From an uncultured Desulfobulbus sp. (GTDB lineage: Bacteria > Desulfobacterota > Desulfobulbia > Desulfobulbales > Desulfobulbaceae): a stretch of 7,152 bases of DNA. The notes under the pieces are model-generated. The model made no database searches. It saw only the letters and a program-made list of their open reading frames with translations, and was not told where the DNA came from. The position numbers and the translations under genes were made by a program. Of the stretch, positions 1 to 6,127 are shown one piece after another; within the stretch, counting starts at the first letter, position 1; every line of letters starts with the position of its first letter. Location: NCBI GenBank assembly GCA_946539945.1, contig CAMNHX010000080.1, forward strand, positions 1-7,152, in the 5' to 3' direction.

Positions 1-3
1 ACC

Positions 4-43
4 GATCACGTTTGGATAGATTTGATCAGGTTTGCGTAAGTTT
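4..43. repeat. Tandem imperfect 20-bp direct repeat upstream of the AhpD-like gene
   Basis: Two adjacent 20-base units, 4-23 and 24-43, match at 15 of 20 positions. The core is GATCA-C/G-GTTTG at 4-14 and 24-34, and each unit ends in TTT. The 20-bp period is close to two helical turns, so both cores face the same side of the DNA. They lie just upstream of the best promoter candidate for the gene starting at 130, which is where an activator or repressor would bind. Further units could lie left of the window edge. The repeat is seen directly; the operator role is inferred. Confidence 0.45.
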
Positions 44-59
44 TGCAGAACGGTTGCCG

Positions 60-68
60 TGCTATGCT
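60..68 (+). promoter_or_regulatory. Candidate extended -10 promoter for the AhpD-like gene
   Basis: TGC-TATGCT is an extended -10 arrangement (TGN directly before a 5/6 match to TATAAT). No good -35 box sits 16-18 bases upstream; the nearest TTG-containing hexamer (43-48) is only 14 bases away. Lack of a -35 is tolerated by extended -10 promoters, and the repeat at 4-43 could bind a helper protein. Transcription would start near 75. Confidence 0.4.
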
Positions 69-81
69 GACCCCTCAACTG

Positions 82-97
82 TGTCGGAGAGCCGACA
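82..97 (+). other. Leader hairpin
   Basis: TGTCGG (82-87) and CCGACA (92-97) form a perfect 6-bp stem with a four-base AGAG loop. With a start near 75 this hairpin would sit almost at the 5' end of the mRNA, where it could protect against decay. No T-run follows directly, so it is not a convincing terminator or attenuator. Confidence 0.4.
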
Positions 98-129
98 GAA
101 CTCTTTTCCACAAAGCATGGAGGCAAGAT

Positions 130-486
130 ATGCAGGAAGTCAGAAAGATTTTGGCAGATTTTCAGAACGGCTTTGGCCAGATGCGTCAGAACGATGCGGC
201 CTTTGCCAGCCAGTTCGAGGGCATGGTGGACATGGTGTACAAGGACGGCGCTCTGTCCCGCAAGCAGAAGGAGCTGATCAGTGTGGCCATCGGTGCGTAC
301 AACCGCTGCAAGTACTGCATCGTGGTCCACGTGTACGGCGCATTGGAGGCCGGCGCGACCCGAGAAGAGATCATCGAGGCAGCCAAGGTTGCCATTGCCG
401 GTTTTGGCAGTGGCCCCAGCATGGCCTATTCCACCACCTACCTCTTTGACGCCCTGAACGAATTCGAGAAGGATTTCAAGAAATAG
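130..486 (+). CDS. Carboxymuconolactone decarboxylase (AhpD-like) family protein
   Basis: This is a 118-residue, all-helical-looking protein of the CMD/AhpD-like family. The diagnostic pattern is intact: E48, then C60-K-Y-C63, then H67. This E-x11-C-x2-C-x3-H spacing is that of the AhpD redox centre, so thiol-dependent peroxidase or disulfide reductase activity is more likely than true carboxymuconolactone decarboxylation. It is shorter than AhpD and corresponds to a single CMD domain; the family usually assembles into oligomers. There is no signal peptide, so it is cytoplasmic. I chose the ATG at 130 because GGAGG (119-123) lies six bases upstream. An in-frame start at 43 would add 29 residues with no family resemblance and would overlap the promoter candidate. 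The gene stands alone and converges with glmM. Its physiological substrate cannot be read from the sequence. Confidence 0.9.
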   Translation: MQEVRKILADFQNGFGQMRQNDAAFASQFEGMVDMVYKDGALSRKQKELISVAIGAYNRCKYCIVVHVYGALEAGATREEIIEAAKVAIAGFGSGPSMAYSTTYLFDALNEFEKDFKK

Positions 487-500
487 GGCATTTTTCTCAA

Positions 501-564
501 GGGAGTGATGAGTTGCGGGTTGGGAGTGAGGATCTTTCAACTCGCAACTCCTTTCACTGCTTTT
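501..564 (+). terminator. Long stem-loop after the AhpD-like gene, possible terminator
   Basis: Fifteen bases after the stop codon, 510-522 pairs with 538-550 in a continuous 13-bp stem with one G-U pair in plus-strand RNA. Four more pairs, two of them G-U, extend it inward to leave a 7-base loop. AGTGA (504-508) and TCACT (554-558) add an outer stem across a small internal loop. A short TTTT follows at 561-564. The stem is strong but the T-run is short and slightly offset, so termination is likely rather than certain. Most bases of the stem are A/T-G/C mixed and not GC-rich. Confidence 0.5.
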
Positions 565-742
565 CAGGAAAGTCTGCATTTCCCGCTTCGCTGGAAAACC
601 TGAAGCGCGTAGCCCTGGGCAAAACCGTATCATTTTGGGGTGCGAAGCGCTGAAAAATCTCCTGAAGCATACCGGAATGATGGCAGGAGTTGCTTTTGCA
701 GCAACGGGAAACACCATCTGCTTCCGAATATGCGGCGCTCTT
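565..742. other. Gene-free stretch with several small inverted repeats between convergent genes
   Basis: No credible coding region lies here. Visible structure includes TTCAGG (563-568) pairing with CCTGAA (599-604), with TTTCC (579-583) and GGAAA (593-597) nested inside. There is also a GTTGCT/AGCAAC stem (689-694 and 700-705, 5-base loop). The motif GAAGCG occurs at 602-607 and again near 643-648. No stem has a T-run on the minus strand, so I see no clear intrinsic terminator for glmM. Confidence 0.4.
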
Positions 743-2095
743 CTACTCCTGCTGCTCCGCCTGTGCGATCACCTCGCACAGCGCCTGGGCAAGACGGTGA
801 ATCTCTCCTTCATCCTCTCCTTCCACCATCACCCGGATAAGCGGCTCTGTGCCAGAGGGCCGCACCAGAATGCGTCCGCGTCTCCCCAACTGCGCTTCAG
901 CCTCCTGCAGGGCCGCAGGAAAGCCGGGGATGCACTCTGGAGCCAGCTTCCTTGCCATGCGCACGTTTTGCAAGACCTGGGGTACAGGCTGCATGAGTCC
1001 GGCCAGCGCGGAAAGCGGCTTGTTCTGCTTGATCATGATGGCCAGCAGTTGCAGGGCAGCCAGCACACCGTCGCCAGTGGTATTGTGATCCAGAAAAACC
1101 AGATGCCCGGACTGCTCGCCGCCAAAGTTGCAACCTTCGGCCCGGAGCGTTTCCACCACGTAGCGGTCGCCCACAGGACAGCGCAAGAGCTTTCCGCCCA
1201 TGGCCTGCATGGCCCGTTCAAGACCCAGATTGCTCATGACCGTCGCCACCAGCGTCTTCCTGTTCAGCGTACCCTGCTGCAGGAGTTCCTGGGCACAGAT
1301 GGCCATGATCTGGTCCCCGTTGACGATCTGGCCCTTTTCGTCGCAGACGATGAGTCGGTCCGCGTCGCCATCCAGCGCCAGCCCAATATCCGCGCCCAGT
1401 TCGCGCACCTTGTGCGCCATCTGTTCAGGATGCAGTGCGCCGCAGTCCAGATTGATGTTCGTGCCGTTGGGCGCAACGTTTAAGGCTGTCACCTTGGCGC
1501 CCAGTTCCCGGAAGACGCTGGGCGCAGCCTTGTAAGCCGCACCGTTGGCGCAGTCCAGAACAATGTGCAGGCCGTCCAGTTCGTATTTTTTGGGAAAGGT
1601 ATTCTTGAGCGCCACAATGTAGCGGCCTGTGGCGTCATCCAGACGAAAGGCCCGGCCCACCTCTCCGGCCTTGGGTTGGAGCGCGGAGGGGTTTTGCAGG
1701 ACCATGTTTGCAATCTGGTCTTCCAGGGCGTCTGGCAGTTTGAAGCCATCGGGCGAGAAGATCTTGATGCCGTTGTCCTGAAAGGGATTGTGCGAGGCTG
1801 AAATCACCACGCCTGCGTCAGCGCGCATGGAGGTGGTGATAAAGGCAATGCCTGGCGTGGGCAAAGGCCCTACCAAAAGCACGTTGACCCCCATGGAGCA
1901 GATGCCCGCAGTCATGGCGTTTTCCAGCAGGTAGCCGGAAACGCGGGTATCCTTGCCTATGACAATGCGGGTATCAGGATGTGGGGTCTTCACCAGCACA
2001 GCCAGGGCACGACCAATGTTCATGGCGATTTCCGCAGTCATGGGTTCGGTGTTGGCCACGCCGCGCACGCCGTCAGTGCCGAAAAGTCGGGTCAT
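743..2095 (-). CDS. glmM: Phosphoglucosamine mutase
   Basis: GlmM interconverts glucosamine-6-phosphate and glucosamine-1-phosphate, the step before UDP-GlcNAc synthesis for peptidoglycan and LPS. The protein is 450 residues, the usual family length, and opens with the typical [12 protein letters not shown]. All functional loops of the alpha-D-phosphohexomutase fold are present: the phosphoserine loop SASHNP with catalytic S101, the magnesium loop D242-G-D-A-D246-R247, the sugar-binding loop G326-E-Q-S-G-H331, and the phosphate-binding loop R412-P-S-G-T-E-P418. GEQSGH favours GlmM over phosphomannomutase or phosphoglucomutase. The ATG is preceded by AAGGAG eight bases upstream (2104-2109 on the plus strand) and shares ATGA with the stop of cdaR, so the two are translationally coupled. 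It is the last gene of the cdaA-cdaR-glmM operon. GlmM is known in Firmicutes to bind and inhibit CdaA. Confidence 0.97.
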   Translation of the reverse strand: MTRLFGTDGVRGVANTEPMTAEIAMNIGRALAVLVKTPHPDTRIVIGKDTRVSGYLLENAMTAGICSMGVNVLLVGPLPTPGIAFITTSMRADAGVVISASHNPFQDNGIKIFSPDGFKLPDALEDQIANMVLQNPSALQPKAGEVGRAFRLDDATGRYIVALKNTFPKKYELDGLHIVLDCANGAAYKAAPSVFRELGAKVTALNVAPNGTNINLDCGALHPEQMAHKVRELGADIGLALDGDADRLIVCDEKGQIVNGDQIMAICAQELLQQGTLNRKTLVATVMSNLGLERAMQAMGGKLLRCPVGDRYVVETLRAEGCNFGGEQSGHLVFLDHNTTGDGVLAALQLLAIMIKQNKPLSALAGLMQPVPQVLQNVRMARKLAPECIPGFPAALQEAEAQLGRRGRILVRPSGTEPLIRVMVEGEDEGEIHRLAQALCEVIAQAEQQE

Positions 2096-3228
2096 GAGAG
2101 AGGCTCCTTGATAGCAGGTTCAAGAACAGGCGGGGTTGCCCGCTGTTTGGCATCCGGGGGCTGTTCACGGGTTTCATGCGACTCCCTCGCCTCCTTGGTG
2201 GAGCGCGGCTCCTTTGTCTCCCGCGCTTCCTTGGTGAAACGAGGCTCCTTTGTTTCTCGTGCTTCCTTGGTGGAGCGCGATTCCTTGGACTCTCGCGAAT
2301 CCCGGAAAAGCCGGGCCTGATCAGGGCGCACAGACACAATGTTAATGCTTACCTGATCGTGGCGCTCATCTGTTTCAATCCGGATGGGCGCCCAACCGTT
2401 CCGCCCGGTCTCCGACGCATTGATCGAGGCGTGAAACAGCGATGCCAGATCCGGGGTGGACTGCGCCAGGACAAGGGGAATGTCGGCAGTGACGTTCACT
2501 GTGCCCGGCACCACGGCAAGACCCTTTTCCTCTGGCTTCAGGTGCACGCGGACAGGTACGGTGCGACGGGTCAGGGCAGCCCGGAACAAAAGGGAACCCT
2601 CAACCATGGTCTCACCGATCAGGGCTTTCAGGGTGCTGTTCAGGGCAAGCGACACCTGCACAGTGTGATTCCGGTTCATGCCTGCCACATTGATGGGCGC
2701 GGTTTCAATGGTCTGCACCGAGCCAATCAGGCTACGGGGACCACTGACCGTAATGGTTGCCGGTTTCAGTTGCACGCTGTCCAGAATCAGACCCTTTGCT
2801 GGCGTACCCACGGTTCTGGCAGACAGGGGAATCTGGCGCTCCACCAGTTGATCCACCTGCAGCGTGACGTTGGCGGGCTGGACGCGCTGCACCATGACGC
2901 CCCGGGGAAAGGGGACAGATTGAGGCGTGTTCTGCACCACTACAGTCTGGCCCGGCTCGGCCTTGGCCAGATCAACCGGTCTGGACAGGTGTTGCTGCTG
3001 CACCTCCTGCAAGAGGCGCTTGGACCCGCGCACCGACACATCCAGCACCTTCTGGTACTGGTTGGCGATAATCATGTTTGGTGGGAGATTGCGCAGTTCC
3101 AGGGGTACACTCATGGTGATGTCCACCTTGTCTTCAGCGGCAATGCCGTACCAGAGCGCAGTGGCAATAACAAGGGCCAGCAGTTTGAGCGGCCAGTGAC
3201 GAAAGGGCAGGTGCAGATCAATCTTCAT
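2092..3228 (-). CDS. cdaR: YbbR-domain protein, CdaA regulatory protein CdaR
   Basis: The protein has 378 residues with this start. A short basic N-terminus is followed by one transmembrane segment (about residues 12-30, [20 protein letters not shown]). The rest would lie outside the cytoplasmic membrane and holds about three YbbR-type beta domains (roughly 36-120, 124-205 and 215-300), with the recurring pattern of V-x-V-x-G and P-V-x-V. In Firmicutes, CdaR contacts CdaA and modulates c-di-AMP synthesis. The C-terminus (about 310-352) is an unusual Lys/Glu/Arg-rich tandem repeat. The start at 3228 overlaps the end of cdaA by 11 bases and has no Shine-Dalgarno sequence, which fits reinitiation after cdaA. 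A start at 3351 would add 41 proline- and histidine-rich residues before the membrane helix, is read inside the conserved part of cdaA, and has no properly spaced ribosome site. The stop overlaps glmM by four bases. Confidence 0.88.
   Translation of the reverse strand: MKIDLHLPFRHWPLKLLALVIATALWYGIAAEDKVDITMSVPLELRNLPPNMIIANQYQKVLDVSVRGSKRLLQEVQQQHLSRPVDLAKAEPGQTVVVQNTPQSVPFPRGVMVQRVQPANVTLQVDQLVERQIPLSARTVGTPAKGLILDSVQLKPATITVSGPRSLIGSVQTIETAPINVAGMNRNHTVQVSLALNSTLKALIGETMVEGSLLFRAALTRRTVPVRVHLKPEEKGLAVVPGTVNVTADIPLVLAQSTPDLASLFHASINASETGRNGWAPIRIETDERHDQVSINIVSVRPDQARLFRDSRESKESRSTKEARETKEPRFTKEARETKEPRSTKEARESHETREQPPDAKQRATPPVLEPAIKEPLS
2104..2109 (-). promoter_or_regulatory. Ribosome binding site of glmM inside the end of cdaR
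   Basis: On the minus strand AAGGAG lies eight bases before the glmM ATG and within the last codons of cdaR. Together with the ATGA stop/start overlap it fixes the glmM start and supports coupled translation. Confidence 0.8.
2192..2299 (-). repeat. Three 36-bp in-frame tandem repeats in cdaR
   Basis: Units 2192-2227, 2228-2263 and 2264-2299 each begin TCCTTGGTG on the plus strand. The first two are very similar; the third diverges in its second half. In protein they read as 12-residue blocks, for example [12 protein letters not shown] and [12 protein letters not shown], preceded by [12 protein letters not shown] and followed by a fading copy [12 protein letters not shown]. The period is a multiple of three, so copy-number change would keep the frame. 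Confidence 0.9.
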
Positions 3229-4051
3229 GCCGGGGTGTTGCGGCTTCGGGTTGTGGTGGTGGCGCAGCCTTGGCAGCTGCTGCCGGACCAGGCCCTGCCG
3301 ACTTTTTGGTGTGGAAAATGGCCCGCAGGGTGGCGAGCAACTGGGTTTCATCCTTGAAGGGTGTCAGGCGACCGTTGCGGGCCATGGAGATCACCTGGGT
3401 TTCTTCGGAAACCACGACCACAATGGCATCGGTTTCTTCAGACAGGCCCAGGGCGGCACGGTGACGGGTGCCGTAGCGCTTGTCAATGGTGAAGTTCTGC
3501 GACAGCGGCAGCAGACAACCAGAGGAGTGGATGCGGTGCTTGTGGATAATCACCCCGCCGTCGTGCATGGGCGAGGAGGTGTGAAAAATGGCGAGCAGCA
3601 GTTCAGCCTGGACACGGGCATCCACGCGGAAGCCGCCTTCCAGAAAGTCTTTCAGGCCGTTGTCGCGCTCCAGCACGATGAGTGCGCCCAGCCGTCTGCG
3701 GGCCAGCAGGGTAGCCGCACGCACGACCTCTTCCAGATCGCTGTCTTCCACGTGTTTGGTCTGGAAAAAGTGGGGCAGGACCACGCGGGCCAGACCGCGC
3801 CTGATCTCGGTCTGAAAGAGGATGACAATCACCACCAGAAGCGAGCCAAGAAAGGTTTTCAGCACAACGCGCAGGGTTTGCAGCTCAAAGTAGGTGGAGA
3901 GAAAGTAGAGCATCAGGATGGAGGAAATGCCCACCACCATCTGCACGGCGCGTGTACCCTTGATCAAAAGCAGAATGCGGTAGATCAGGTAGGCGACGAT
4001 CAGGATGTCGGCAATATCCAGCAGCCGTATGGATTGGATGATGTCCAGCAT
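3218..4051 (-). CDS. cdaA: Diadenylate cyclase CdaA (membrane DAC protein)
   Basis: CdaA condenses two ATP into c-di-AMP. The 277-residue product has three N-terminal transmembrane helices (about 10-30, 36-52 and 58-80) and then a cytosolic DAC domain (about 90-245). The RHR motif is exact (G194-T-R196-H197-R198), followed by the conserved SEE at 204-206. The other active-site motif reads H163-D164-G165-G166 where the family usually has DGA; the metal-binding Asp is kept. The region I30-K-G-T-R-A matches the family's typical membrane-proximal sequence. A Pro/Ala-rich tail (251-277) follows the domain. I chose the ATG at 4051, which has AAGGA four to five bases upstream; a GTG at 4081 would add ten residues and has no ribosome site. 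It is first in the cdaA-cdaR-glmM operon. The folP/ftsH genes often found upstream in relatives are absent here. Confidence 0.93.
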   Translation of the reverse strand: MLDIIQSIRLLDIADILIVAYLIYRILLLIKGTRAVQMVVGISSILMLYFLSTYFELQTLRVVLKTFLGSLLVVIVILFQTEIRRGLARVVLPHFFQTKHVEDSDLEEVVRAATLLARRRLGALIVLERDNGLKDFLEGGFRVDARVQAELLLAIFHTSSPMHDGGVIIHKHRIHSSGCLLPLSQNFTIDKRYGTRHRAALGLSEETDAIVVVVSEETQVISMARNGRLTPFKDETQLLATLRAIFHTKKSAGPGPAAAAKAAPPPQPEAATPRHED

Positions 4052-4250
4052 GGCGTCCTTGGGGGAAAGAGTGGCAGACACCTGTTTTATGCCAAGGTGC
4101 GGGGAAAATGCAAAACAATAATGGTTTTCCTTTCAAAATTCCCTGACGAGTCTCTGCTGGGTTCTGGCGTCTTGCCCGTGATCAACAGCCTGGTCTGATT
4201 GGCTGCTCTGTCCTGTTCATGCCGGTCGCCGGGCAAACCAGGCAAGCGTG

Positions 4251-4279
4251 CCCTGTCGCAAAGGCTAATGCGGACAGGG
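4251..4279. promoter_or_regulatory. Imperfect palindrome overlapping the candidate -35 region
   Basis: CCCTGTC (4251-4257) pairs with GACAGGG (4273-4279), and GCA (4258-4260) with TGC (4269-4271) past one bulged G, leaving an 8-base centre. The right arm overlaps the -35-like CGGACA of the nucleotidase gene. This is the layout of a repressor operator, but that role is inferred only from symmetry and position. Confidence 0.35.
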
Positions 4280-4368
4280 GTTCCTTTGGGTATATAGGAT
4301 TTTCGGCATCGCGCCGGTTGTTTTCTGCCCCGGATGCTCTGCCGGGACAGGCATCTTCATCCTTTTTC

Positions 4369-4373
4369 AGGAG
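4369..4373 (+). promoter_or_regulatory. Ribosome binding site of the nucleotidase gene
   Basis: AGGAG lies six bases before the ATG at 4380. It fixes the start that yields a complete signal peptide. Confidence 0.8.
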
Positions 4374-4379
4374 ACAGGT

Positions 4380-6095
4380 ATGGCATCTTGGTCTTTCTTT
4401 TTGAGACGGGTCTGGTTCTGCGGGTTTGTGACAACGTTGGCAGTTCTGGTTTCAGGCTTGCCCTGTTGGGCGCAGGAACAGCAGGGCGCGGAACAGCAGG
4501 TGATTCAGGAGAACCAGGGCAGGACTGCGGAGAGCAGCGCCCAGTCTGCTGTCCAGGAGAAGGCTGATCTGCTGATCCTGCACGTCAACGACACCCATGC
4601 CTATGTGGCCGGGCAGGACGAGAGCGGCAACTACTGCGTGCATGACGCTGAATGCCGGGGCGGATTGGCCCGGATTGCAGCAGCCATCAAGGCGGCGCGG
4701 GCACGGGGCGAAAACGTGCTGGCCCTGGATGCGGGTGACGTGTTTCAGGGGACGCTGTTTTTCAGCGTCCACCGCTGGCCCATGCTGGCTGATCTGGAGC
4801 AGCTCATGCCCTTTGACGCTGCCACTCTGGGCAACCATGAGTTTGACGAGGGCTGCGCGGAACTGGAAGGCTATCTGGCTGAACTGCCCTTTCCGGTGCT
4901 GGCTGCCAACGTGAGCGCCCAAGAGGACTCGCCCCTGGCCCGCACCAATCTCCGGCCCTACATGATCCGCACCATTGGCGGTCACAAGGTAGGCGTGATC
5001 GGTCTGGGCAATGACGGCCTGTCCATCCTGACCTCGAACTGTCCGGGACTGCGGTTTACAGACCGGGAAAAGGAGGTGAAACGAGCTGTCAAAATGCTGG
5101 AGGCCCGGGGTGTCAAGCGCATCGTACTCCTGACCCATCTGGGTCTGCCCGAAGATCGGAAGCTGGCCCGTAGCCTGGACGGTGTTGACGTGATTGTTGG
5201 CGGTCATACCCACAGTTATCTGGGTGAAGGCTCGGAGGAGGGACCTTATCCTGTGGTGGAGCGCTCGCCGAATGGCAATCCGGTTCTGGTGGTGACCGCT
5301 GGTTGTGCCACGCGCTATCTCGGTGAACTGGCCCTGAAGTTCAACGAACAGGGTGTTCTGGTTTCGTGGAGTGGCGCAGCCCGTGAATTGAGCGCGGACC
5401 AGCCCCGGGACCCGGCAGTCACGACCCGGGTGGCCAGCTATGCAGGGGCGCTGGAGGTGTTCCGCAAAAAAATTGTGGGCCATCACGAGGTGCGGATGAA
5501 CGACGGCCTGAACAACTGCCGCAAGGCAGAATGCTTCAGCGCCCTGCTCCTGGCAGACGCCATGCTGGAGTACGGCAAGGACTACAGCGCCCGAATAGCT
5601 CTGGTCAACAGCGGCAGCGTGCGGGCCTCCCTGGGGCCTGGCGACATCAGCCAGGGTGACATTCTGAATGTCTTTCCCTTTGCCAACTCGCTGGTCATCC
5701 GGGAATATTCCGGGGAAGAGCTGTTGGCTGCTCTGGAGCACGGTGTGGCAGGGTATGACGCAGAGGAAACCGGCACGAAAATCGGTGGGCCAAGAATGTT
5801 GCAGCCCGCAGGTCTGCGCTATGAGGTGGATGAGGGCAAGCCGAAGGGGAGCCGGGTGGTGCGGGTAGAAGTACAGGACAACAGGGGGGGCTTTGTGCCG
5901 CTGCAGGCTGTGGAAAAATACAGGGTGGTCCTGGCTGACTATCTGGCCAGGGGGGGCGATGGCTACACCATGCTGGCCAGAGGTAAGAGGGTGGAAGCAC
6001 CTGACCCGATAGACTCTGATCTGGTGACTGAATACGTGAAGCGCCACAATCCCCTGCCTGCGCCCCGGACCGGGCGGCTCAAGGTGGTCAGGTAG
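4380..6095 (+). CDS. Exported 5'-nucleotidase / UshA-CpdB family metallophosphoesterase
   Basis: The product is 571 residues, normal for the family, and hydrolyses nucleotides or related phosphoesters outside the cytoplasm. Residues 1-31 form a signal peptide (RR at 9-10, hydrophobic core, probable cleavage after A31), followed by a Gln/Glu/Ser-rich linker to about 60. The two-metal domain shows N70-D71-T-H73, D117-A-G-D120, G151-N-H153-E, T252-H253 and G274-G-H276-T-H278. The C-terminal substrate domain shows N410-S-G-S-V-R415 and the base-stacking positions F434 (FPF) and Y529 (GGDGY). Cys pairs C86/C92 and C380/C385 suggest disulfides in the periplasm. The usual GNLxxDAM helix reads ALLLADAM (388-395). 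The exact substrate (AMP, UDP-sugar, 2',3'-cyclic nucleotide or cyclic dinucleotide product) cannot be told from sequence. The gene is divergent from cdaA and ends 32 bases before the stop of the convergent gene. Confidence 0.92.
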   Translation: MASWSFFLRRVWFCGFVTTLAVLVSGLPCWAQEQQGAEQQVIQENQGRTAESSAQSAVQEKADLLILHVNDTHAYVAGQDESGNYCVHDAECRGGLARIAAAIKAARARGENVLALDAGDVFQGTLFFSVHRWPMLADLEQLMPFDAATLGNHEFDEGCAELEGYLAELPFPVLAANVSAQEDSPLARTNLRPYMIRTIGGHKVGVIGLGNDGLSILTSNCPGLRFTDREKEVKRAVKMLEARGVKRIVLLTHLGLPEDRKLARSLDGVDVIVGGHTHSYLGEGSEEGPYPVVERSPNGNPVLVVTAGCATRYLGELALKFNEQGVLVSWSGAARELSADQPRDPAVTTRVASYAGALEVFRKKIVGHHEVRMNDGLNNCRKAECFSALLLADAMLEYGKDYSARIALVNSGSVRASLGPGDISQGDILNVFPFANSLVIREYSGEELLAALEHGVAGYDAEETGTKIGGPRMLQPAGLRYEVDEGKPKGSRVVRVEVQDNRGGFVPLQAVEKYRVVLADYLARGGDGYTMLARGKRVEAPDPIDSDLVTEYVKRHNPLPAPRTGRLKVVR

Positions 6096-6127
6096 GAAAT
6101 GCGAAGGGGCAGGCAGCGGATGTTTGT

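Larger units (their letters stand above)
4052..4379. promoter_or_regulatory. Divergent intergenic region between cdaA and the nucleotidase gene
   Basis: These 328 bases hold no credible gene and must carry promoters for both directions. For the rightward gene, CGGACA (4271-4276) and TAGGAT (4295-4300), 18 apart, or the overlapping TATATA (4291-4296), are weak candidates. For cdaA, TTGAAA read on the minus strand (4131-4136) is the best -35-like hexamer, but no good -10 lies at the right distance. A hairpin CCCGG/CCGGG (4329-4333 and 4342-4346) lies in the presumed leader of the rightward gene. No riboswitch fold is recognised. Confidence 0.5.

Noticed and set aside
12..449. A frame overlapping the AhpD-like gene in another phase
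   Set aside because: The protein is Arg/Gly-rich and featureless, while the other frame has the E-x11-CxxC-x3-H pattern and a good ribosome site.
689..705. GTTGCT/AGCAAC stem as the glmM terminator
   Set aside because: The stem is short and no T-run follows on the minus strand.
635..1483. A 282-codon plus-strand frame opposite the 3' half of glmM
   Set aside because: No family resemblance; the glmM frame is complete with every catalytic loop.
3229..3351. N-terminal extension of CdaR from an ATG at 3351
   Set aside because: It would put 41 Pro/His-rich residues before the membrane helix and is read inside the conserved part of cdaA without a properly spaced ribosome site.
2176..3357. A 393-codon plus-strand frame opposite cdaR
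   Set aside because: It is the antisense of a well-supported gene, has low-complexity composition, no ribosome site and no motif.
3227..4198. A 323-codon plus-strand frame opposite cdaA
   Set aside because: It has His/Gln/Gly-rich shadow composition; the opposite strand carries intact DAC motifs.
4219..4404. Small 61-codon frame in the divergent intergenic region
   Set aside because: It runs into the signal-peptide codons of the nucleotidase gene in another frame, has no clear ribosome site, and its product shows no motif.
4380..4470. Lipobox or Tat signal in the nucleotidase N-terminus
   Set aside because: The only Cys near the cleavage site (C29) is preceded by Pro, not Gly/Ala/Ser, so it is not a lipobox. 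RR at 9-10 lacks the rest of the Tat consensus, so a standard Sec signal is more likely.
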